Source: Rhizomys pruinosus (taxonomy: Eukaryota > Chordata > Mammalia > Rodentia > Spalacidae). From it: a stretch of DNA of 64,000 bases. The DNA lies in NCBI GenBank assembly GCA_009823505.1, contig VZQC01005070.1, positions 4,385,465-4,449,464 of the forward strand, read 5' to 3'. Both the position numbers and the translations under genes were made by a program. The notes under the pieces were generated by a model. It was not told the DNA's origin and made no database searches. It saw only the letters and a program-made list of their open reading frames with translations. Positions 1 through 12,053 of this stretch are shown in pieces; the first letter of the stretch is position 1; every line of letters starts with the position of its first letter.

Positions 1-293
1 CCTGACAAAATGCTGTCGAGGATGTGGTAGAAAAGAAACCTGCAGTCAATAACTTTGGGATTGCAGACTGGAGCAGCCAATATGTAAGTGGCCTTGAAGA
101 ATTCCCAAAATACTAGAAATAAGTTTGACCAGTTGTGAAACTCTATAATAGTCTCTACCTGTAGCAAAAAGAAGCTTCTTTGATGAGTGGTGATAGGTAT
201 ACTTGTCAGGGTAGTACAGAAGTCTCAGCAGGACAATCAGGAGGGGTCCTAGAGCCAAAGTGAAGGTCGAAACCGCCTATAAAGATTCTTAGG
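1..293. mobile_element. Decayed L1 (LINE-1) 3' fragment
   Basis: The first ~120 bases resemble the 3' part of rodent L1 ORF2 ('gctgtcgaggatgtgg', 'ggattgcagactgg'). Around 140-230 is a motif also seen, diverged, near 25100 and 34800 ('agaagcttctttgatga'), which I associate with old rodent L1 3' regions. No reading frame is open. Family and strand are from memory of L1 sequence, not a search. Confidence 0.55.
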
Positions 294-453
294 TTTTTTT
301 TCTTTTTTTGGTATTTTTGAGGCAGGGTCTCCCTTTTAGTACCAGCTGTCCTGGAGCTCACTCTGTAGACCAGGCTGGCCTTGAACTCACAGAGATCCAC
401 CCACCTCTACCTCCTGAGTGCTGGGATTAAAGGCATGCGTCACCACGCCTGGT
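294..453 (-). mobile_element. B1 SINE, antisense
   Basis: A T-rich tail is followed by the reverse complement of a 7SL-derived B1: 'ggcagggtctccc', 'ctgtagaccaggctggcct', 'gggattaaaggcatgcg', 'caccacgcctgg'. Full length, moderately diverged. It separates L1 pieces in opposite orientation. Confidence 0.93.
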
Positions 454-713
454 TTGTCAGTTGCTTTCTTGATCAACTAGCCAATCCTACTGGAGTAAGA
501 TGAAAATTTGAAGTGGTTTTAATTTGTATTTGCCTAGTTACTAAGGATGTTGAACAAGTTTTAAGATATTCTCATTTTTTTTCCTTTTATGTTGGATTTT
601 TGTATTTCATAGCCATTTTATTTACTCATCTGAGAATACTTTTTCAGGTATGTAGGCTGTCTTTAAATTGGATCAGTTGTTTTGTTGATTGTTTTGTGAT
701 TTCCTTGTTCTTT
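454..713 (-). mobile_element. L1 ORF2 fragment, antisense (left part)
   Basis: The reverse complement matches late ORF2: 'actggagtaagatgaaaa' and 'ctaaggatgttgaac' are the antisense of a typical L1 ORF2 segment. The frame is broken. It continues at 994 after a B3 SINE. Confidence 0.7.
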
Positions 714-993
714 TAAAATATTTTATTTATTAGTTTTACTTTATGTTTGAGTATATTGCCTGTGTGTGTGTAAGTGCACTCATGTCCTCTGTGTGTGTGT
801 GCATGTGTGTGTGTGTGTGTATAAGTGCACTGATGTCATGCAATGCCCACAGAGCTCAGAGAAGAAAGTGTTGAATCCCTTGGAACTTGAGTGATGGATG
901 GTTGTTAGCCACCATGTGGATGCTGGGAATAGAACATAGGTCCTCTGTAAGAATAGTCAGTGCTCTTAATCACTGAGCCATCTCTCCAGCTCC
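714..993 (-). mobile_element. B3/B2-type SINE, antisense, with TG-rich tail
   Basis: tRNA-derived SINE read on the minus strand, ending at 'cactgagccatctctccagctcc', the complement of the tRNA-like head. A (TG)n run at about 763-820 lies in its 3' tail. It splits one antisense L1 fragment into two parts. Confidence 0.8.
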
Positions 994-2034
994 TTATGAT
1001 TTTTTTTGTATATTTTGGAAATTAATCCTCTGTCAGATTTATAGATAATGAAGTTTCTTTCTCACTGGGTGGGCTTCTTCACTTGGTTGATTGTTTCCTT
1101 TGCTCTAAGAGAAGATTTTACTTTAATGGTGTCTCATTTGCCAATTGTTGGACTTAATTCCTGAGTGAATGGACTTAGATTTAGAAAATTCATTCCTAGA
1201 CCTGTATCTTGTAGGGTACTGCCTATGTTTTGTTCTACTGTTTCAACATTTTGGGTTTCACATTGAGGTCTTTTATCCATTTAGAGTTGGGTTTTGTACA
1301 GGGTGAAAAAATATGAATCTAATTTCATTCTTCTAGATCCATTTTCAGAGGACCATTTGTTAAAGATGCTTATTTTCTCCAGCATATATTTTTGACATTG
1401 TTTTGGTCAAGTATCAGGTGGATGTAATTATGTTCCAATGCTCTACACGTCTGCTTTTGAGCCAGTACCATGCTGTTTATTTTACTATAGCTCTATAACA
1501 TAGTTGGAAATCTGGTATGATAATATCTCTAGCATTATTCCTTTTGCTTATGATTGGCTTTGTTATCTGGGGTCTTTTATGCTTTCATATGGATTTAGGG
1601 ATTTTTTTTCAATTTCTGTGAAGAATGTCATGTGATTTTGATTGAGTCTGCATTGAATCTGTACACATTTCATAGATAATCATTTTCATAATATTAATTC
1701 TATGAACCCATGATCACCAGAGATCTTTCCATTTTCTAATGTCTTCCTCAATCTCTTTCTTCAAATATTTAAAATTTCATCGTAGAGATTTTTAAAAATT
1801 GTTGGTTAAGTATAGTCCTGATATTTTTTGAGACTGCTGTGAATGGTAATGTTTCCATAATCTCTTTCTCTGATTGCTTGTTATGGTTATATATAAAGAG
1901 TAGATATTTTTGTAAATTAATTTTGTATTATACTTTGCTGCAAGTGTTGGCTATTTCTAGAAATTTTCTCTTGGAATGTTTGAGATCTCTTATGTATAAT
2001 ATAGTACTATCTGCAAAGAAGGGTATTTGATTTT
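994..2034 (-). mobile_element. L1 ORF2 fragment, antisense (right part)
   Basis: About 1 kb of antisense ORF2, with markers such as 'ccatttagagttgggttttg', 'agtaccatgctgttt' and 'tttgattgagtctgcattga'. Stops and shifts occur throughout, so it is non-functional. The fragment ends abruptly at 2034. Confidence 0.8.
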
Positions 2035-2330
2035 AAAACCTCCTCACAAAAATCTATCTCTCATAATATCAGAAGATACTGTGCCAGCTGCCAAAGGAGA
2101 GAAGCAGTTAGTGTTCCTAAGGATCTGTAAAACCTACAAACTACCACAATGATCAGTCCAACAAATTATTCCTATTATTTCAATAGTGGCATCTCTATCT
2201 TGATTATCATCAACAGCTATACGATTGGCCTTAAGACCTGCTCAATAGGAGGTAATCGATGTATGGTAATATAAGCATAACAAAGTATAAATAGTTAGGA
2301 ATTCATGAAGAACTAACTGCTGTCACTTTC
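2035..2330 (+). mobile_element. Probable L1 3' region, sense
   Basis: 'ccagctgccaaaggagag', 'cagctatacgattggcc' and 'aggaattcatgaag' resemble the 3' untranslated part of rodent L1 elements in the plus orientation, directly abutting the antisense ORF2 piece. The abrupt change of strand is what an L1 5' inversion leaves. Assignment is from memory and only moderately sure. Confidence 0.4.
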
Positions 2331-2439
2331 TTAGACCAACATAATTTCTTACCATATTTTTTTCAATGAATAAGTTTTATTGTCAATCTCTAGGGACTGG
2401 TGATGGATGAAACTATTTCAAAGAGAATAGAAACCCCCA

Positions 2440-2640
2440 AATCCAAATCACAAGACACTCCCAAACATAAACAAATACCAAAAACAAATGAGCATGTGGT
2501 ACACCCTTGCAATTCCTGCCCTCCAGAGGTGGAAGCATCCTCTGTTCAAGTCATCCCCAGCTACCTTGAGTTGAAGACCACCCTGCTCTACATGAGACCT
2601 TTCTAAAACAAACAAGCAACCTAATAAACCCCTCAAAAAC
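2440..2640 (+). mobile_element. Old B1-related/B4-like SINE, sense
   Basis: A diverged copy of the 'tggtacacacctgcaat ... ccagaggtggaggca ... ctacatgagaccct' pattern, ending in a CAAA-rich tail. It is far more decayed than the B1 at 3040. Subfamily uncertain. Confidence 0.5.
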
Positions 2641-2644
2641 CACC

Positions 2645-3036
2645 CACCTACAGATTAGGGAGTTGGGTGGGGCCCTGGAATTTCTGGGACATCCTTCCAC
2701 AGATTCAGACCCCCTGGAGAACTGGTTGTCTGTCTTGTCATCTTCGCCTTGGTCCCCAGATGTTGGGGTGGTGCCACTTGAAGATGGAGGCTCAGGACAT
2801 GGGCCAGAGGTGGAAGGGCTGACTTCTATGAAGCAGGACCCATTGGAATGATCAGGCCTATGAGCTTTCCAGTAAAGCTGCTTGTGCTTGTGCAGGAGGA
2901 ACCAGTACTTAACTTGTTCCTCTTTCATGTTGAGTTTTGCAGCCAGCCTGCTTGAAACTTCCTGGATATGGTAAGAGTCCTTTGGGAAATGCTCTTCAAG
3001 TTTGGATTCCTGCTCCCAGTCGAGAGCTCTACTCAG

Positions 3037-3070
<34 letters not shown>

Positions 3071-3242
3071 ACCTTTTCAAGACAGGGTCTCCCTGTAGCC
3101 CCAGCTGTCCTGGAACTCACTCTGTATACCAGGCTGGCCTTGAACTTACAAAGATCCGCCTGCCTCTGCCTCCCAAGTGCTAGGATTAAAGGCATGCACC
3201 ACCACGCCCGGCTCTACTCAGATTATAATTGTAAAAGTTCAT
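2645..3242 (-). pseudogene. Homeobox-like pseudogene fragment, split by a B1
   Basis: Read on the minus strand from the ATG at 3242, skipping the B1 at 3040-3210 plus one copy of its target duplication, the translation looks like a divergent homeodomain. A helix-1-like 'KLEEHF' is followed by 'RLAAKLN' and 'EEQVKYWF', the helix-3 signature including the invariant Trp-Phe. The residues that follow are LLHKHK instead of the usual QNRRxK, so the invariant Asn51 and Arg53 are gone and normal DNA contact is unlikely. After the homeodomain the frame stays open for about 80 codons rich in Ser, Pro, Gly and Glu, then runs into an old SINE. In-frame TGA codons lie just upstream of the ATG, and no 5' exon is visible. 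I infer a decayed copy of a divergent, rapidly evolving homeobox gene; the specific family cannot be named from this sequence. Confidence 0.6.
3040..3210 (-). mobile_element. B1 SINE, antisense, with 14-bp target duplication
   Basis: Full-length B1 in reverse with a (TA)n/T tail. The 14-base duplication 'gctctactcagatt' flanks it exactly (3026-3039 and 3211-3224). Removing one copy rejoins the homeobox-like reading frame, so the insertion postdates that sequence. Confidence 0.95.
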
Positions 3243-3324
3243 CTGTGCTGCAGTTCACTCAGTTCAGGTGTTTGATCTTTTCCTATATTCTAAATACATA
3301 CTTTATATTCCCAATATATAAGTG

Positions 3325-3398
3325 TACTGCTCACCACTCATCAAAAAAAAGCTTCTTAATTGAATTAGTTTATATATAATATCTATATATATATATGA
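3325..3398. repeat. Short L1-like piece and (TA)n tract
   Basis: 'actgctcaccactcatc' followed by 'aagcttctt' is the inverted form of the motif at about 170-195, so a second piece of the same L1-like sequence lies here in opposite orientation. An AT-rich run at 3371-3398 follows and leads into the start of the duplicated region. Confidence 0.4.
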
Positions 3399-3569
3399 CG
3401 GAGAGGAGAGAGAAAAAGCTGAGAGCGAGAGAGAGAGAGAGAAGGAGAGCGAGCAGAAGCGCGACCCGACTTTACACTCCATTTGACTGGACAATCCCGG
3501 TACTGGATCCGCCACTGGTTGCCCACTCTACCCTCCTGTCCCTGCCCTTCTCAGAGATCCAACAATGAA

Positions 3570-4200
3570 TCCCTCGCTTTCTTCGGCTTCCCGAGTCGGC
3601 CCTGTTACATGCCCTTGGACCTCCTGACCCGAAAAGGCTGATTCCGCTGTGCTCCACCAGGTACCAGATGGCATAAAAGTCAGCTGTTTGCGCAAGGTGT
3701 ATCTCTCTCGCATGGTGGCGTGGAGTCCGGAGGTCCAGCCCGACACGGCCTTACCGGGCTGCCCTGATCAAGCCGCGCAGTTCTGCCTTGTGCTCTGGCC
3801 TTCCCTTTCTACGCTGCTCGTTGCTTTCCCCTTGTTGAGGCGCGCCCCCTCGACCGCCTGCCCCGCACTTAGTTGCGCGGCAAGCGCGTTCTTTGGACAG
3901 GTCGTCGCTTCCCGCCGGGTGTGCAATCCCTCTGGTCCTGCAGGCGGTGGTGGGCAGGGCGCACTCTGCAGATGCCTCCTGATCCTCCACGCAATGGCTG
4001 CCTGCGGTCGAGGTGTCCCGCGCACCCCCCCGTAGCTCTCACCTCCCACGGCAGAGGCTATGTTTGCCTACAGCCTCCCTTGCCTCCCAAACTCTGCTCT
4101 CACTCTCTGCCCCCTCACAATCTCTTACCCTCCCCCGTCCCGAAGGTCGTGCTCCAGTCCTCGCGGCCTACGAAGGAGGCATGCACTGGCATCTAAGCAC
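3570..4200. other. GC-rich distorted stretch of copy 1, no real gene
   Basis: This stretch looks GC- and CpG-rich, with several overlapping ORFs, but it aligns roughly with ordinary AT-balanced sequence at 17040-17570 in copy 2 (anchors 'ggctgattccg', 'caccaggtac', 'gtgggcagggc'). Its composition is therefore most likely an artefact. I see no splice, TATA or coding evidence. Confidence 0.6.
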
Positions 4201-5494
4201 ATGCCAGGTGCCTGAAAAAGCGACAGAAGGAAATAGAATGAAGTCATGTCTTTCATCTATTCTTATCTGAGATATTTGATTCCTGAAAAAGTAGCCATCT
4301 CAAATGAAACACACGTTTATGATGGCATAAGAGCAGAAAAGAAAAGAACATGGACTGTTGAAAACACTCTTATACTCATAACCCGACTACTTAGATATTC
4401 ATCTTGAGTCAGGACTTCCAATAATAAATGATAAAGCATGTTCCTTACCATTTTAGTCATTTTCAGTCAAGGTTTTTGTTGTTAAACGGCAGAAACATTC
4501 TAACTAACATAAACTCTAATAAAATTCCGGGAGTGATAATTTTTCGGAAGACATAGTACTTCACTATTTGGTTACTATTATTTGCTGCACTGGTAAATAA
4601 ATTTAAACCTGTATACATCTAGAAGATATAAGTATTACCTGGAATAACAGAAGTCGACAGTTTATTCTCTAAAAGATTAAGGAGTCATTTAACATAAGAT
4701 AAACTGAAAACCAGTTCTTTTGATGGTATATTTGGAATTAATGGTTAATTGCAAGTTAAATTCTAGAGCTGAAAATATTATATTTTTGCATATCGAATTA
4801 CTTAAATATGAGAGTTATTTCATGGCTTTATTTTGTGCTTTAAAAACGTTTTGTGAACAGAACAAGATTATCATTCCAAGTCTGTCAAAAGATAAAATAA
4901 AATGTCCACACATTTTTATTAGATAAGCATCAGAAAAAGAGAACAGCTATGAAAATTAGTCAGAATACAATTATGTAAAACACAAGTGAGAGAGTTTTCC
5001 CTGGAGGATTAATTAGTAAAACCGTCCCAGTCAGCAACACCCTCCCCATCTATCTCTTGTTTAAAGAACTATGGTTGCATGCAGCCTTCTGACTTGGATA
5101 ACTGGAAAAGTCATTCAACTCGATCCATCTACCATTACATGGCTAGTCTATAGGATTTACCTTTATCTGTAGAGTCTCAACACGAATGATTCCTGGATGG
5201 CATTTTTAAACAGTTAGGGGTACCACATTTTCTTATTTTCTCCACAGCCTTCAGTGCTTGTTTCCTAATTCAGCAAATAGTCATTGCGAACCTGCTGGGC
5301 TGCCCACTTTGTTCCAGGTGGAGGGAAACTGATAGCCAATGATCCACTCCTATATGGTTTCAGCCTCCTATAGGCAGACAATCCATCTATCAATCAAAAT
5401 CACAGGTAATAATGTAGTACGTTTTTAAGCCGGGAGCTTCTGAGAACCAGTGACGTTTGATGAAAAGGCAGGACTGATTAAAGACTGTCATTTG

Positions 5495-5755
5495 AGGGCT
5501 GGAGGATGGCCTAAGGATTAAAGAAGCGCCGACTATGCTCTCGCATACACGGCCCAGGTTCGGACAGTCCCCAGCAACCCACCGTGATCGGGCTAGAGTC
5601 CGTACTTGTAACTCCAGTTCCCGAGGGAAAAGTCCGATGCCCTCTCTGACCTCAGGCATGGTAACGACAACGGGTTGCACAACCCACATGCAGACAGTAA
5701 CAGTCATACACATAAAGAACTAAATAAAATTGCAAGAAAGAATCCTTCGAATAAA
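5495..5755 (+). mobile_element. B2 SINE (corrupted copy of the one at 18811)
   Basis: A B2 with many extra bases, for example in the head 'gagggctggaggatggcctaaggattaaag' region. The clean version is at 18811-19053. Confidence 0.7.
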
Positions 5756-6164
5756 AAAATGTCAGTTGACGTAAAGACATCAAGCAAAACCATGAAATAA
5801 TGAAAAGAGGAAAGTGTTATGTGCAAAAGTCATCAGCAAAACTGCATGGGCCGTGAACTGCAATATGGTTATGCTGGCTTTTTACGGTAGAAAACACAAG
5901 AGCAAAGCTGGAAATGTGAAATGAATGACAAAAGAAGAGTCAGAAAAGTATTGGAAATCCAGATCTTCTGAGATCGCTGTATGTTTCCTGGGGATTTGTG
6001 CTTTTCTTGAAGGATTTTGACCAAGGAAATCAACTATTCTCTAGTATTTGTTGTCTGAACATTTGCAGGATCTCTTAGTAAACGTCAGCAATGTGCAGTA
6101 TGGTAATAACCAGACACACACGCGAAGAAAAACATTTGATAAGAAGAGAAAATATGGGGGAAGG

Positions 6165-6357
6165 TGGAGAGACTGGGCCTAGCGGTTAAGAAAGCGCCGA
6201 CACAGCTCTTACAGAGGACGCCGGGTTTTCAGATCCCCAGCACCCACATGGCGGCCGAGAACCGTATGTAAACTCCAGATTCCAGGAGAACTCCAGTTCC
6301 CAGGGGAATCTGACGACCTATTCTGACCTCCGAGGCATCTTGCACGACACGGGTGCA

Positions 6358-6404
<47 letters not shown>

Positions 6405-6440
6405 AAATAAATAAAATAAAAAAAATTTTTTTTTAAATAG
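6165..6440 (+). mobile_element. B2 SINE with a 44-A run replacing internal sequence
   Basis: Corrupted counterpart of the B2 at 19427. From 6359 to 6402 there is an unbroken run of 44 A where copy 2 has about 35 bases of normal B2 sequence between 'gggtgcaca' and 'ggaaataaat'. The homopolymer sits inside the element and is not its poly-A tail. Confidence 0.75.
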
Positions 6441-7499
6441 AAAATGGAGAGTATAATCACGAAAACTGGAGTGTCTAGGTAGGGAAATCTGAGGACATAA
6501 CAATCTCAACGGGTGAGGAACCAATGAACGCGGAGGAAGTTCCCTAAGGTCAATACTGTTTATAAGAGTTCTCCAAGGCTGCTGTGATGAATTATCGGCG
6601 AGTTCGTAGGGGCAAGGTCTGCCAGTTGTCCTTGCCAACTGCGGTCCATTGCTCCCTAAGCGCTTTGCAACACCTGGGGTCCCAGACGAACCATGAGTCT
6701 TGTTTGCAGAAGTAAGTGCGGGTGAAGATAACAAGTTTTGCTGATACAAAGGGGTAATGTGCCAGTTACACTCTGCTTATCCATGGGCAGCTCATGTAGG
6801 CAGGTTATCACATGTGAACGTCAATGGCCAAATAATGAACAGTAGCACACAACCTGTTTGTCAAGCTCAAGCACAAACAAAATTCCAAACAGTGTAAGTG
6901 AGAGTTAAAGGCAGGATGAGCAGCAGCTAACTAAGGAAGAATTGCCATATTGTAGCTACGGAGAGAGAGGTCAGTTTTCCTAAGCTGTGGCCTGACAGTA
7001 GGCAGGCTGACCAGGCCCCTACTCTAGAGATGACCCAAAGTATTTTTTGGGCAGCGCACAGCAAAACCTACAAGGTCAAGGTGTAACGACAAAAAATATC
7101 CAAACCATGAAGTAGGCTTGCGAGGATAAGGGAGGCTATGGGAGGTGGGGTACGGGGTAAAAGCCTGGAGAATGTGGGCAATGTGGATTCAAAATGGGCA
7201 ATTGGATGAAACTCCAAAACTTAAAAACAATATTCTAGACAGAGTCAAAGAAGAAAGCTGAACGAAAGGTCGTGAAAAGTAAGAGAGGAGTATGCCCATT
7301 CAAGCAATTAAGAGACTTAGTCTTTGTAATAACTATTTTGCTTTACATTTAGTCCTAGGTTTAACAGATATTAGGATTAAGACCCAGGTACGCAAAATAA
7401 TCAACACATGAAAAATAATTTAAGTCTTTAGGCGTAAAAGATTCAAAATATGTATGGCAGAACCAACCTCCTAATGTTTTAAGATACCATAATGATGCA

Positions 7500-8085
7500 G
7501 GGGCTGGAAAGAGCTGGACCATAGCGCTTTAAGAGCAGCCAACAGCCGCTCTTACAGAGGGACGCGGGGGGTTTCAGTCCCAGCACCACAACAGGGTAGG
7601 GCCGAGAATCGTCTAGAAACTCCAAATTCCGCAAGGAAAACTCAGTTTCCAGGCGCAGGGGAAAATCCGAGACCCCTTCTGCCTCCATAAGGCATTGCAA
7701 CCGACGACGGGGCACGAGACATGCACATAGGCAGACAGTAACATTGATCACCATACACAAATAAATAAAAAAAACAAAAAAATAACAAAAGAGATACATA
7801 TGGGGGGCTGGAGAGGAGTGGCCTAGCGGTTAATGCAAGATCGCATGGACTGCTCTTGGCAGAGCGACCCCGCAGGGATTCGATCACCCACGCACCCACA
7901 TGGTGCCCTGACGAATAGCCCTCTTTAACTCCAGTTCCAGGGGAATCGACACCCTCTTATAACCTCCACAGCATTGCATAAAACGGGTGCACTTACACAC
8001 ATGACATGGGTGCACAGACTGACATGCAGACAAGTACATTCATAAACATCAATTAGAACATAAATAAAATTAAAAATACATAAAT
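7500..8085 (+). mobile_element. Two consecutive B2 SINEs (corrupted)
   Basis: Counterparts of the B2 pair at 20574 and 20837. Heads are at about 7500 and 7806. Both B boxes are damaged ('gggtttcagtccc', 'gggattcgatcaccc'), whereas copy 2 keeps 'ggttcgatccc'. Confidence 0.65.
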
Positions 8086-9149
8086 GGCAAGATAGGTGGC
8101 TTGCGTCTTTAGTCTATAATACAAACAGAAACATTGTGCATTAACTTGAGTACTGTCCACCTCTTCTTAAGGTCCTCATTAGATACTGATGAATATGCTA
8201 AAGGATAGAACTTGGTATTCCCCATGACATTTAGCTTTAGTCACCCGAGACAGGCAGACATGCTGAGGAAGATTCTGATTATTTGCTGAGATCACACAAA
8301 TTAAACCTAATGTGCACAGTGCTGACACTGAGATCAATCACAACACTGTCCTGGTGCTCTACGACGGAAGCCCTAGGTATTACATAAGACTATATAGCTA
8401 AAAATCCCCACAACAAGGACGGCCATCAACTACGCTATCAAATAGAAAGTCTCTCAGTTCCTTTTCTCCCCATGGTATCCAATTGTTGCCCTCCTCCATC
8501 ACTGATGAAATTTTTTATATAAGTTTGTATTTTAACTAGTCCCACCCGACCATTTCCACTATTTTTAGTCGAGATTTAGCTTATGAAATTTTTAGGATTT
8601 TATTTTCCTAATTTAAAACTTGCGTCTAGGCCCATTAACAGCAAAGTATTACACAATGTCTTGCTGCTCACAATTGTTACATGATTAGAAACAATCCATT
8701 TCACGAATGACCGGACCCACTTAGAAAAATGTAAAATTAAACAATATAAATACAAACGAAACCAAATGAAGACGGGTCTAGCGTAATTATGATTTGTCCT
8801 GGAGTATCTTTAACATTTTCTTATCAAGAAATGTCGGTCACCAGAGTTATGTCATTTACTGTGCGACTCATGTTTAAGCTGTGAGTGGAAAGATGTGGAG
8901 ATTCTCAGTGCCTAAATTAGCTTATTGTTAGGGGTCAGGACAATCACACATAATGCATGCACATCAACAGCCAAAATATAATTAGCATTAATCAATTCGG
9001 TTATGAAAATATTTTTACCTTTCGGGTATATGGCACGCTTTAATCAAATCACAAATGTTTATGAAAACCTCATAATCTATGGTCGAAAGCAACAAAAGGG
9101 AGTAAATGCTCAGTACTCTACTAGCATAGTTAGTAGTCTAATTTATGTA

Positions 9150-9362
9150 TGTTATGTTAAAAACAACGTAGACGAGCTTTTCCATCGAGGTATGTAAGTG
9201 GTTACCCGTCTCATGCAATCACCACAAAGGTCAGAAGAGGCGTAGCAGATCTCCTGAAACTAGGAAGTTTAGCCAACAGTTCTGTTTAGTTGCGCAATGG
9301 TTGAGTTCTGGGGATTCGAACATAGAGTCGCTCTGCAAGAGCAGCCCAAAGCTCCAGTCCCT
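9150..9362 (-). mobile_element. B3-type SINE, antisense (corrupted)
   Basis: Counterpart of 21935-22118: 'ggttacccgtctcatgcaat', 'ggattcgaacatagag' and 'agctccagtccctg' can be followed through inserted bases. Confidence 0.5.
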
Positions 9363-10454
9363 GTAATTTTGTGTTTTTCTAATTTGTCTAAAAATATAAG
9401 TTCCAACTAAACATTATAGAACTGCATGTGAACAACAAACCCTACATAAAAGCAAAGTAAAAAGGACATTAATGATTGTATGCAAGAGGGAAGCTAAAGC
9501 AATCAGTAGTCTCCATCTGAGCAATCTCTCTATCTCTACAGTGGTCATCTGTGTACAATTAAACATGCTATATTAGGTAGCAAAGAACAAAAGAAGATTC
9601 CTGTATTTTAAAAACATGAATATCAGTTCCTAATATTTCTCTATTTCTTTAGATTTTTTTTCAGGGCCATCCTAGTTATACAACTGTACAAATGCATTAA
9701 TAATTTAACACAGTTTAGATATAAGCATTTAGCATCATAAATCTCATTATTCCCATGAATACACGCATACAAAATATTTTTATTCCTTTATTTTTTAAAT
9801 GGTGTGAGCCAGTGCATAAAAATATTAAGTGCTTGGGACTTACAGATAATCTTTGTATAACACATCACCTTGTTTTGTTTTCCAGGCAAATGAATATATT
9901 GCATAGTCTTTCATCAATTCTCTGATTTTCTCCTGGCACTATCTTTTCTTATTTCACAACGTCTCTGAATTTTGGATATATCTTGCAACAGTATTGTTCC
10001 CACAAGTGCTATCATACTGATGAAATTACTCTTCTTGCTTAAAATGGACATACCATACTTTTGTTCCTGAATTCTGTATCTTGCCTTCATCAGTTTTTAA
10101 GACTTCCCGTGAAAATTGCTTTTGTTTTATTTTTTGATCAATTTTGGTTAATTTATTTATTTTTACTTTTTTATATATATTTTTTTTAATCGAATCTAGA
10201 CCTGTGTACCCCTCCTTACCCCCCATCCCACCAGAGCTCATGCATTCTGGCCAAACAGGCCCCTTTCTAATCTACTGTTTATCGCACTGTCTTTCGCAAT
10301 ATTCGGCCAATGAGGGAAGGTGTGACTGTTTTGAGCAGAATTTACTGTTCCTAAGTCATAGTTTGCTTTTATTCCTAATAAACCACAAATATATTAGGAA
10401 ATATATAGAAGATAGGGGATTGTTTATTCCGTAACTTATTAATCATCCGTGTCA

Positions 10455-12053
10455 ATAATGTCCGCTAGTTTGTCCTTCCATTGCCTGGATGACAAAACCA
10501 TCTGAACAACCAGACCACTTGGGGGAGGAAAGGTTTGTTAGCATTCAGCTGACATCATCCTTGTTCAACCATTCATCACAGGGTAAGCACAACGGCAGGA
10601 ACACAGGGGCAGGGAGCCTGGAGGCAAGAGCTGAAGGCACGGCCATGGACGGTAAGGCTGGCTCACTGGCTTTGACCCCCTGGCAGTCTGCCGGCACGCC
10701 AGCCCGCCCGCGCTGTCCTTATACGGTAACCCAACAACCATGGCCCAGGTGGCCCACCACATTCATTGCTGGGTGGCCTAGGGCCCCTCCCACACTGCTT
10801 GACCGTCAAGACAATACTACACAGAAGTGGCCACAGGCCAACCCAAAGGAGCCAATTCCCCAAATGAGCGCATCTCCGCAAACCCCAGGTGGGTTGTTCA
10901 AGATGTGACACAATTATAGAGCATCCCAGACAATCATATCTACGACCACCATTGTACCAACATTCGACACGACAGAGGAAAGAGTAAGAGAAAGGGAAAA
11001 CACAAAAGGCAGCACACATCAAACGTATTAAAGTCACCCACCAGTATTGATCCAGTTCTTATCCCACAAAGTATGAATGGTTACCAACTAACTAACTCAC
11101 AACTATCAGACTCGTACAGATCTAAAGTACGCCGGCCCCACAAGGTACCCACCTTTAAAATGATCAAAACGACACGGGTTAAAAGAGAATTGCCGACAAG
11201 ATGATGACCCAGTTTAAAACGGTCTCGTTAGTCTGTGGGGACTGCTCCTCGGGACACCGTAAATCCCCATACCACAGGTACTCTAGATGCGTGGTATATT
11301 CAAAGGGAAAGTACAATCAGGCAACACTTCGCCACGGACTTGGGGAAAATCCTATACAAGGGCTCCGACAAAACCTAGTGGAAACAAAGTCCAGCAAAGT
11401 AAGGGCGTCGCGAAAGCTAGACAGACCTAAGGAGACTCAGCGCACGATCCTTCTGGAGCCCGTCCAAAGGGTCTACCCACAGAGCACCGCTTTACACCCC
11501 CTCCGTGTGGCAGCAACACAGGAGAGAAAAGCACCAAGGTGCATACATCTCGATTACGACGCAAGCGCCAACATCTGCCAGTTGCGCACAGACTGCAGGC
11601 TACGGCACGACGCCTTGGGTGAGGGTCCCCACCTGCCTGGAGTGGATCAAAGGATGACCCCACAGAAGACAGCGCACGGGTCCACCAGCAAATCTCCAAA
11701 ACACGGGGGTGGTCGACCACTGAAAAACTGAGTGCAGGAGACACCGACTCACCAATCTAGCTTCTCTGTTCTAGGAGACCGTCTCCACTGGGTGCGAGAA
11801 GGCCCAGTCAGACGTCTCGAAAGATCCCGCTACATCACATGGACCTTACGCATATGCAATCCGTGGAGGGTCTTGTCACTAGCACTGAGGTGCAATTTCA
11901 CCAGTGGCCTTTTCTGCACTCTCACAGTGCCAAGCCTTGCCTGCTCTCTGTGACCCCGAACCCTGCTCAACTGAGGCTCCACCAGGCCTCATGGTTTGGG
12001 TGGTCAAGTTGACACGTACAAGGGAGCTATGAGAAACCAAACATGCACAAGTT
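10455..12053 (-). mobile_element. MaLR element (corrupted counterpart of 23073-24158)
   Basis: The antisense LTR and internal sequence can be followed through the noise: 'gtttgtccttccattgcc', 'gaggaaaggtttg', 'aggagccaattcccc' and 'gtctccaaaacacgggg' match copy 2 with interruptions. It contains a spurious 176-codon frame at 11201-11731. Confidence 0.6.

Noticed and set aside
2551..2640. C-terminal extension of the homeobox-like frame
   Set aside because: The last codons read through an old SINE on the opposite strand, so this part is not derived from the homeobox sequence.
3570..4200. GC- and CpG-rich stretch that looks like a CpG island with first exon
   Set aside because: It aligns loosely with ordinary sequence at 17040-17570; the GC richness is confined to the error-prone copy and no promoter or splice signals are seen.
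11201..11731. 176-codon plus-strand frame
   Set aside because: It lies in corrupted copy 1 over MaLR sequence; the matching region of copy 2 has no such frame, so inserted bases created it.
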